Program-made: the position numbers and the translations under genes | Notes under the pieces: generated by a model | Database searches by the model: none | Told to the model about the DNA's origin: nothing | What the model saw: the letters and a program-made list of their open reading frames with translations, nothing else | NCBI GenBank assembly: GCA_002722385.1 | Contig: PBLR01000012.1 | Location: 1 to 6,405, forward strand | Reading direction: 5' to 3' | DNA: 6,405 nucleotides | From: SAR116 cluster bacterium | GTDB taxonomy: Bacteria > Pseudomonadota > Alphaproteobacteria > Puniceispirillales > Puniceispirillaceae | Part shown: piece after piece, positions 1 to 4,603 of the stretch | Layout of the letters: every line of letters starts with the position of its first letter | Numbering within the stretch: position 1 is the first letter of the stretch

Positions 1-114
1 GGTTGTCTCCCGCATAAATTCTGTATCAACAGCAACAAATTCGGCGCCAGACATCTCTGCCAGAGCAGAGTTCAAGTCTTCAGTTGTTGTAATCAGAACG
101 GGTACAAGATTCAT
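1..114 (-). CDS. rnd: Ribonuclease D, N-terminal fragment (runs off left edge)
   Basis: RNase D is a cytoplasmic 3'-5' exoribonuclease of the DEDD superfamily that trims tRNA precursors and other small RNAs. Only the first 38 codons lie in the window, starting at the ATG at 114-112. The fragment reads ITTTEDLNSALAEMSGAEFVAVDTEFMRETT. The stretch VAVDTEFMRETT is the family's Exo I motif, with D30 and E32 as the first two metal-binding acidic residues. The N-terminal ITTTEDL segment also fits alphaproteobacterial RNase D. The remaining Exo motifs and the HRDC domain are outside the window. The start is the only sensible Met before the motif, although its upstream sequence (GAGAG very close to the ATG) is a weak ribosome binding site. 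The gene is divergent from the EipB-like gene. The assignment rests on one motif plus its flanks, but that block is very characteristic. Confidence 0.88.
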   Translation of the reverse strand, partial: MNLVPVLITTTEDLNSALAEMSGAEFVAVDTEFMRETT

Positions 115-245
115 GGCTCTCAGTCTTAAGCAGAATTGGCGTTTCAGTAAAGCAAAAGCACATCTGGTTGATCAGTCGTCTTTTTGCGATGCGGAGGCGG
201 CCGGAACATGATTTGGCCCAGTTTTTGTTTCCTCGCTTGTCCTGC

Positions 246-274
246 TTGACGAATGATATATCTGATTAGATGAT
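246..274 (+). promoter_or_regulatory. Candidate sigma-70 type promoter for the EipB-like gene
   Basis: TTGACG at 246-251 matches five of six -35 consensus bases and is preceded by C, as is often seen in alphaproteobacterial promoters. After a 17-base spacer comes GATGAT at 269-274, which matches four of six -10 bases. Transcription would begin near position 281 and leave a leader of about 40 bases before the ATG at 320. This is a pattern match only, without experimental support. Confidence 0.45.
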
Positions 275-304
275 AGGGTGTTTCACAGCTTCACAACAAA
301 GAGC

Positions 305-310
305 AGGGAG
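305..310 (+). promoter_or_regulatory. Ribosome binding site that favours the ATG at 320
   Basis: AGGGAG lies nine bases before the ATG at 320 and is a good Shine-Dalgarno sequence. The alternative in-frame GTG at 278 sits at the predicted transcription start and would add 14 polar residues in front of the signal peptide. The ATG at 320 is therefore the better start. Confidence 0.65.
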
Positions 311-319
311 CATTACAGC

Positions 320-1156
320 ATGCTTGGAATGTCATCTAAACCTCAGCTTAACCGGCTGTTCAGCTGCAGCTGTGGTGGTGTTATGCTGATCTGTGCTGGC
401 CTGCCTGTCTCCGTTGGGGCGGTAGAACTTGCGGCGCATGAAGCCACCTATGAGATGGGCTTGCTGTCGGTACGCCAGGAGTCACAGATGGCCGGGGTTA
501 AGGGCAAAACCAATTTCACGATTCGCAGAGACTGTGACGGCTGGAAGTCCTCTGAAAATTACGTGCTGGAATTTGATTACCAATCTGGTGAAACCGCGAT
601 TATGGCGTCTCATTTCTCCTCATGGGAAGAAATGGCCGGCCAGCTCTATTCGTTTGAGGTTCACGAGGGCTCCACTTTCGAAGATGAAAAGCAATTTAAC
701 GGCTATGCCAATCTGCCACCTGTCGCGGATCGGCCGGAAGCTTTTTTTTCGATGCAGCCTGACATAGCGATGCCGCTTCCCGATCAGGTCTTTTTTCCGG
801 TGGCGCATACACGTGAATTGCTGGACAAAGCAGAGCAGGGCGGAAAGCTGTTTTCAGCTCATATCTTTTTTGGTGCTGAACCAGATCGGGCTCTGAAGCG
901 CACAAGCTCTGTCATTGGCTCACAACAGTCTGTGAAAAATGATAAAGAACTGGGCAAACTGGCCGGTCCGTCCTACTACCCTATTCAGATTGCTTATTTT
1001 GATCCAAACAGCACAGAATCTGTCCCCGAATATGAAATCACCTTTCATATGCTGCCAAACGGTGTGGTGTCTTATTATGAGGTGGATTACGGGACCTTTG
1101 CGATTGATGCCAAGTTGGTAGACGCAAAGCCGTTGCCGCAGCCTGATTGCTCATAA
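320..1156 (+). CDS. eipB: EipB-like periplasmic cell-envelope integrity protein (DUF1849)
   Basis: EipB proteins are periplasmic beta-spiral proteins of Alphaproteobacteria. In Brucella, EipB is needed for envelope integrity; its exact biochemical role is not settled. From the ATG at 320 the protein has 278 residues, close to the roughly 280 of Brucella EipB. A Sec signal peptide is visible: a basic n-region (SSKPQLNR), a hydrophobic core (VMLICAGLPVSV) and likely cleavage after VGA near residue 34. The mature protein begins VELAAHEATYEM, the typical family opening. Cysteines 72 (in RRDCDGW) and 277 (the next-to-last residue) are the only two in the mature chain. They match in position the disulfide pair known in Brucella EipB. 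Other family features include the long beta-rich middle (SGETAIMASHFSSWE, STFEDEKQFNG) and the C-terminal TFHMLPNGVVSYYEVDYGTF. An in-frame GTG at 278 is an alternative start. The gene is transcribed alone and converges on the ROK gene 20 bases downstream. The symbol is by similarity. Confidence 0.85.
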   Translation: MLGMSSKPQLNRLFSCSCGGVMLICAGLPVSVGAVELAAHEATYEMGLLSVRQESQMAGVKGKTNFTIRRDCDGWKSSENYVLEFDYQSGETAIMASHFSSWEEMAGQLYSFEVHEGSTFEDEKQFNGYANLPPVADRPEAFFSMQPDIAMPLPDQVFFPVAHTRELLDKAEQGGKLFSAHIFFGAEPDRALKRTSSVIGSQQSVKNDKELGKLAGPSYYPIQIAYFDPNSTESVPEYEITFHMLPNGVVSYYEVDYGTFAIDAKLVDAKPLPQPDCS

Positions 1157-1176
1157 CAGGTCAGGTCGGAAGGGCG

Positions 1177-2085
1177 TCACAAAAAGCGTTTCAGCCCTGC
1201 AGCCCCAATCAGATAGGTGTCAGCAAGAGTTTTCGTGTCCTCGCAAACGGGTTTGAGGATGTCACTGGCTTGGGATGTGCGGATATAGCCTGGCCATTTC
1301 CGCGGCACCGCGGTAAACAGCCTCTGGCTATCTGCCAATAGGCCGCCAATCACAATCACATCCGGATCCAGCAACCCAATAACCATAGCCAGACCACGTG
1401 CAATCCTGTCTTCAATAACCTGCATTGCTGATTCAGCAACGATATCACCTTTTGCGGCCTGATTAATAATCTCAGTGGCTGACAGGCTGGAACCGGTCAG
1501 CATTTCATAATCATGAGCAAGGCCAGGCAGATTGACAAAATGTTCAAGGCAGCCGGTTCGCCCGCATATACACACCCGGCCATCCAGTTCAAAATCAACC
1601 GGCCACGGCAAAGATACATGGCCCCAGTCACCAGCAATCCCGTGTGCGCCGGTCAACAGATGGTCATTCACGATGATGCCGCCACAAACAAAGCTGTCTA
1701 AAGACAGGGCAAAGATTGTAGTTTTGTCTGAAAATCGGGGTTGCTGGCGGGCGGCACTGGCCAGGCACTGACCTTCTGAGGCGACAATCACCGGCCGGTT
1801 CAGCGCTGCCTGCAAATCCCGCTTCAGCGGTTTACCCTCCAGCAAAGGATGATGCAGGCTCTTGATTGTGCCATTGGCTGTGGTTTCATGCCCTTGTATG
1901 CACACACCTATGGGTGTGCTTGCATCTTGCTCAGAACAAGCATCTGTGATCGCCGCGGCCAGTTGCGGCAGCAATACGGTATAGCTGTCAACAGGGGAGA
2001 GGGCAGCCTGATAAACAAAATCGCCATCATCTGAGATGATAGCGATACTGTTTTCAGACGGTGTAAGACGGATGCCGCAGGTCAT
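1177..2085 (-). CDS. ROK-family sugar kinase homologue with degraded active site (probable pseudoenzyme)
   Basis: ROK proteins are actin-fold sugar kinases (fructokinase, mannokinase, N-acetylglucosamine kinase) or related regulators. The 302-residue protein has normal family length. It keeps the structural zinc site (H156 in GDWGH, and C172, C174, C179 in CICGRTGC), the LLTGAHGIAGDWGH block and the C-terminal LLDPDVIVIGG adenosine-region motif. It most resembles alphaproteobacterial fructokinase-like members. The functional residues are changed. The N-terminal DLGGT phosphate loop reads RLTPS (6-10). The NDAN catalytic motif reads SEGQ (103-106), with Glu104 where the catalytic Asp should be. 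The GTGVGGG loop reads DSFVCGG (130-136). The usual GIPG reads CIQG. The frame is intact, so a protein is probably made, but sugar phosphorylation is doubtful. The ATG at 2085 begins where the family begins; the frame continues upstream only by overlapping rpmG. Its own ribosome binding site is weak. It lies 22 bases after rpmG and is probably cotranscribed with it. No DNA-binding domain is present, so a NagC-type repressor is unlikely. Confidence 0.85.
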   Translation of the reverse strand: MTCGIRLTPSENSIAIISDDGDFVYQAALSPVDSYTVLLPQLAAAITDACSEQDASTPIGVCIQGHETTANGTIKSLHHPLLEGKPLKRDLQAALNRPVIVASEGQCLASAARQQPRFSDKTTIFALSLDSFVCGGIIVNDHLLTGAHGIAGDWGHVSLPWPVDFELDGRVCICGRTGCLEHFVNLPGLAHDYEMLTGSSLSATEIINQAAKGDIVAESAMQVIEDRIARGLAMVIGLLDPDVIVIGGLLADSQRLFTAVPRKWPGYIRTSQASDILKPVCEDTKTLADTYLIGAAGLKRFL

Positions 2086-2107
2086 GGGCAATCGCTTATG
2101 GTCATCT

Positions 2108-2275
2108 TTACTTGATTTTGGCTTCCCGGAACAGCACATGCTTGCGTGCTTTCGGGTCATACTTCTTCAGCTCCAGCTTCTCAGGCTTGGTGCGCGGGTT
2201 TTTCTTGGTCACATAATAAAACCCGGTATCTGCAGTGCTGACGAGCTTGATCTGTAATGTCGCTGGCTTAGCCAT
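2108..2275 (-). CDS. rpmG: 50S ribosomal protein L33
   Basis: L33 is a small protein of the large ribosomal subunit near the exit (E) site. The 55-residue product starts [20 protein letters not shown], continues [20 protein letters not shown] and ends [15 protein letters not shown]. This is a near-textbook proteobacterial L33 from end to end. It contains no cysteine, so it is the zinc-independent form without the two CxxC pairs. The ATG at 2275 has GGAG six bases upstream, and a candidate promoter lies at 2315-2343. The gene follows rnr on the same strand after 104 bases and precedes the ROK homologue by 22 bases. It is short and easily missed by length-filtered gene calling. An out-of-frame reading across its end would falsely extend the ROK protein. 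Confidence 0.97.
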   Translation of the reverse strand: MAKPATLQIKLVSTADTGFYYVTKKNPRTKPEKLELKKYDPKARKHVLFREAKIK

Positions 2276-2281
2276 AATCCG

Positions 2282-2285
2282 CTCC
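2282..2285 (-). promoter_or_regulatory. Ribosome binding site of rpmG
   Basis: On the minus strand GGAG stands six bases before the rpmG ATG (GTGGAGCGGATTATG). This supports the chosen start and efficient translation, as expected for a ribosomal protein gene. Confidence 0.7.
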
Positions 2286-2314
2286 ACATCGAACGTAAAA
2301 TTTAATGAGACTGG

Positions 2315-2343
2315 TGTATGCGCTAAATCTGCTGAGAAGTCAA
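2315..2343 (-). promoter_or_regulatory. Candidate promoter for rpmG (and the ROK gene behind it)
   Basis: Read on the minus strand, TTGACT at 2343-2338 (five of six -35 bases, preceded by C) is followed after 17 bases by CATACA at 2320-2315, a weak -10 matching three of six bases. Transcription would begin near 2308, giving a leader of about 33 bases before rpmG. It sits in the 104-base gap after rnr. An own promoter for this highly expressed gene is reasonable, but read-through from topA-rnr is also possible. Confidence 0.45.
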
Positions 2344-2379
2344 GCCATCATCAGCCCTGTTCTGTGCAGCTTTCGGCTG

Positions 2380-4596
2380 TTAACGCCGGCGCCGTTTCGG
2401 TGCGTGTCGTCTGCCGCCTGATCTGGTTTTATGTTTCTTCTGCAGGGCCCGCATTTTATCCAGCTGGCGCTCGCCGCCCTCACACCAGCTAAGCGTAATA
2501 TCCCCGCTTGCCGGGGAAATATCCTCCAGCCTGCAGACCAGTCTATCACCCAGCCTGAACAACCAGCCATGATGACGGCCCAGTAACATCATGCCGCCTG
2601 CCACAGTTTCATAAAAATCATCAGGCAAGGTCCGCCTTGGCACAAACCCTTCACTGGCGCCGTCTTCCAGCTTCACAAACAGCCCCGATTTTGTTAGGCC
2701 GGTAATGGTGGCCTCAGTCTCTTTGATGTTTTTCTGGCTCAGAATCCGTGCAGCAAGACGGGCGGTTGTGCGCCGCTCTGCTTTGGTGGCGGTCTGTTCG
2801 GTCTGGCTGATGGCGGTGCATATCTGCATCAATTGGTCCCGATCTTCCCCGTTGAACTGTTTGCTGGTTACGCCCATAGCCCGAACCAAAGCGCGATGGA
2901 CCAGCAGATCTGCATATCGGCGAATGGGAGAGGTGAAATGAGCATATCTGGCCAGCCCCAGACCATAATGGCCGATATTGTCTGGCGCGTAGACCGCACG
3001 GGCCTGACAGCGCAGAACCGCTTCATTCACAGCTGTTTCCGCATCAGTGTCTTTTACCTTTGCCAGCAACTCATTAAATCTGTGTGGGGTGATCACCTGA
3101 CCTTTTGCAAATGGCAGAGACAAAGCTTCTGTCAGCTCTTTTAAGCTGTCTATCTTTTCAGGATCAGGCCGGTCATGAATACGGTAGACACAATTCTGAC
3201 GCACCTGTTCCAGGGTTTCGGCTGCACAAATATTGGCCAGAATCATAAATTCTTCGATCAGCTGATGCGCTTCTTTTTGATAATGCTGGGCAACGCTGAC
3301 AGGCTCTCCAGTCTCATCAAACTGGATCCGCGCCTCGCTGAGGTCCAGATTCAATGTCCCCCGCTTCAGGCGGGCGGCGTGCAGGGTGCGATATGCCCCG
3401 ACTAGGTGATGTATCGTCCCCGGTTTTACAGCACAATCTGCCTCGTCTATGCCGCCGTCGATCACCTGCTGGACCGTGGTATAGGTCAGCCGGGCAGACG
3501 ACCGGATCAGGGCTTGGAAGAAATTGTGTGAAATCTTCTTGCCCTCATCGTCAATCAGGATTTCCACGGCCAGACAGGCCCGGTCCTCATCCGGCCTTAA
3601 CGAGCACAGCCCGTTTGACAAAGCCTCAGGAAGCATAGGGATAACCGTTCCTGGCAGATAAACAGAATTGCCGCGTTGTTGGGCCTCAAGGTCCAGGCTA
3701 TCGCCGCTGTGTACATAGGTGCTGACATCAGCAATGGCAACAATAAGACGCCATCTGTTGTCTGCTGCTGGTTCGGCAAACACCGCGTCATCAAAATCTT
3801 TGGCATCTTCCCCGTCAATCGTGACCAAAGGCAGAGCCCGCAAATCGGTCCGCTGGCCCAGCTCCGGCAGTATCGCGCTGTCAGCAGCGCGCAGCATATC
3901 TTCAGTAAAGACATGCCGCAGACCAAATTCAGCGATGGCAAGGGCTGTAAATGTGGCGGGGTTATCAGTTGAACCAAGGTTGCGGATGGGCCGTGCCACC
4001 AGCCGATACCCGCCTTCTTTGATCAGCTCTGCCTCAAGCAGATCGTGTTCTGAAAAAGATAAGGTGGCGGTATCTTTTAAAGGAACATCTCTTTTGCCGC
4101 CTTTTTCGGCTGGCTCCAGACTCCAGCGGGGCCGCGCCGCACTGCCGGTATTCACTGCCCGGCCGAATATATGGCTTTGGCCTTTGGGCAGAATGCGCAT
4201 CACCTCGGCCTGAAGCTGGCCATCTGGGCCTGGTTTCAGCCTGGCCAGAATGCGGTCACCTGCCTGAATGGCCCGGCCTCGTTTGGCTGAGGGCAGGACA
4301 ACAATCTCATGCCCGTCTTCATCTCCGGCATCTGCTGGTCTGGCAAGCCCAAAACCGTCACTGTCAATTGAGGTGACAAATAACAGGCTGACCGCAGGGG
4401 GGTGGCCTTCAGGATCTGCTGCTGTGAGCGGCTGTCCGGCGGCCAGAGCGTGAAGCTTTGCCCGCAAAGCGGCCCGTTGCTGGGGGACGAGGCCAAAGGC
4501 CTTGGCAATCTCTCTCAGCTTGGGCGGGGTAGGGCTGGCCTCGATAAAGGCTTGCAGGGCATCATCATCAGGCAAAGGCGGGGGACGGCGTGTCAC
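2380..4596 (-). CDS. rnr: Ribonuclease R
   Basis: RNase R is a processive, magnesium-dependent 3'-5' exoribonuclease of the RNB (RNase II) family. It degrades structured RNA and takes part in RNA quality control. The 738-residue protein is complete, with the usual order: N-terminal winged-helix region (about 10-60, with LREIAKAFGL), two cold-shock RNA-binding domains (about 68-135 and 142-205), the RNB catalytic domain (about 250-575) and an S1 domain (about 625-705). The catalytic motif DGEDAKDFDD supplies D261, D267, D269 and D270, with the same spacing as D272, D278, D280 and D281 of E. coli. The conserved HFTSPIRRYADLLVHR is at 553-568. A short Arg/Lys-rich tail ends the protein. The start is GTG at 4596. 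The first residues TRRPPPLP...AFIE match alphaproteobacterial RNase R, and no upstream in-frame start exists. The start is 7 bases after the topA stop and no clear Shine-Dalgarno is visible, so translational coupling to topA is likely. Confidence 0.96.
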   Translation of the reverse strand: MTRRPPPLPDDDALQAFIEASPTPPKLREIAKAFGLVPQQRAALRAKLHALAAGQPLTAADPEGHPPAVSLLFVTSIDSDGFGLARPADAGDEDGHEIVVLPSAKRGRAIQAGDRILARLKPGPDGQLQAEVMRILPKGQSHIFGRAVNTGSAARPRWSLEPAEKGGKRDVPLKDTATLSFSEHDLLEAELIKEGGYRLVARPIRNLGSTDNPATFTALAIAEFGLRHVFTEDMLRAADSAILPELGQRTDLRALPLVTIDGEDAKDFDDAVFAEPAADNRWRLIVAIADVSTYVHSGDSLDLEAQQRGNSVYLPGTVIPMLPEALSNGLCSLRPDEDRACLAVEILIDDEGKKISHNFFQALIRSSARLTYTTVQQVIDGGIDEADCAVKPGTIHHLVGAYRTLHAARLKRGTLNLDLSEARIQFDETGEPVSVAQHYQKEAHQLIEEFMILANICAAETLEQVRQNCVYRIHDRPDPEKIDSLKELTEALSLPFAKGQVITPHRFNELLAKVKDTDAETAVNEAVLRCQARAVYAPDNIGHYGLGLARYAHFTSPIRRYADLLVHRALVRAMGVTSKQFNGEDRDQLMQICTAISQTEQTATKAERRTTARLAARILSQKNIKETEATITGLTKSGLFVKLEDGASEGFVPRRTLPDDFYETVAGGMMLLGRHHGWLFRLGDRLVCRLEDISPASGDITLSWCEGGERQLDKMRALQKKHKTRSGGRRHAPKRRRR
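2383..2439 (-). other. Basic C-terminal tail of RNase R
   Basis: The last 19 residues (720-738) read KKHKTRSGGRRHAPKRRRR and are almost all basic or small. RNase R of other bacteria also ends in a Lys/Arg-rich, low-complexity tail, which in E. coli aids structured-RNA handling and is the site of regulated tmRNA/SmpB interaction and proteolysis. The equivalent role here is inferred. Confidence 0.7.
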
Positions 4597-4603
4597 GATC
4601 TGC

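Larger units (their letters stand above)
115..319. other. Divergent intergenic region between rnd and the EipB-like gene
   Basis: This spacer of about 200 bases separates the minus-strand RNase D start from the plus-strand EipB-like start. Its right part carries a credible plus-strand promoter (246-274) and a ribosome binding site (305-310). I found no convincing promoter toward rnd. The best minus-strand candidates are poor matches to a sigma-70 site, so the rnd promoter may be of an unrecognised type. I saw no tRNA, strong hairpin or small ORF with family resemblance here. Confidence 0.6.

Noticed and set aside
199..228. GGCC...GGCC followed by a T-rich run as a terminator in the divergent spacer
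   Set aside because: The stem is only four base pairs with a 12-base loop, and no gene ends upstream on the plus strand within the window.
278..319. GTG start at 278 for the EipB-like gene
   Set aside because: It lies at the predicted transcription start, lacks a ribosome binding site and adds a polar stretch before the signal peptide. The ATG at 320 has AGGGAG at good spacing.
320..436. Lipoprotein signal peptide in the EipB-like protein
   Set aside because: Cysteines in the hydrophobic region lack a proper lipobox; the one near LFSC comes too early. A VGA cleavage site gives a normal Sec signal peptide.
742..749. Run of eight T inside the EipB-like gene as a phase-variation tract
   Set aside because: The frame is intact and family similarity continues on both sides. 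Eight bases alone are not evidence of switching.
1142..1165. CCTGA...TCAGG inverted repeat at the convergent junction as a terminator
   Set aside because: It has five base pairs around a 14-base loop and no T-run; it is likely chance.
2086..2160. N-terminal extension of the ROK protein beginning [15 protein letters not shown]
   Set aside because: It is the +1-type shadow of the end of rpmG, whose L33 product is unmistakable. ROK homology begins only after the ATG at 2085.
2366..2382. Possible terminator hairpin after rnr (CAGC-CGAAA-GCTG)
   Set aside because: The stem is only four base pairs and no T-run follows on the minus strand.
3719..4213. 164-residue plus-strand open frame, and other long plus-strand frames at 4402-4927
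   Set aside because: They lie opposite well-supported rnr and topA codons and have low-complexity or unfamiliar products. They are shadows.
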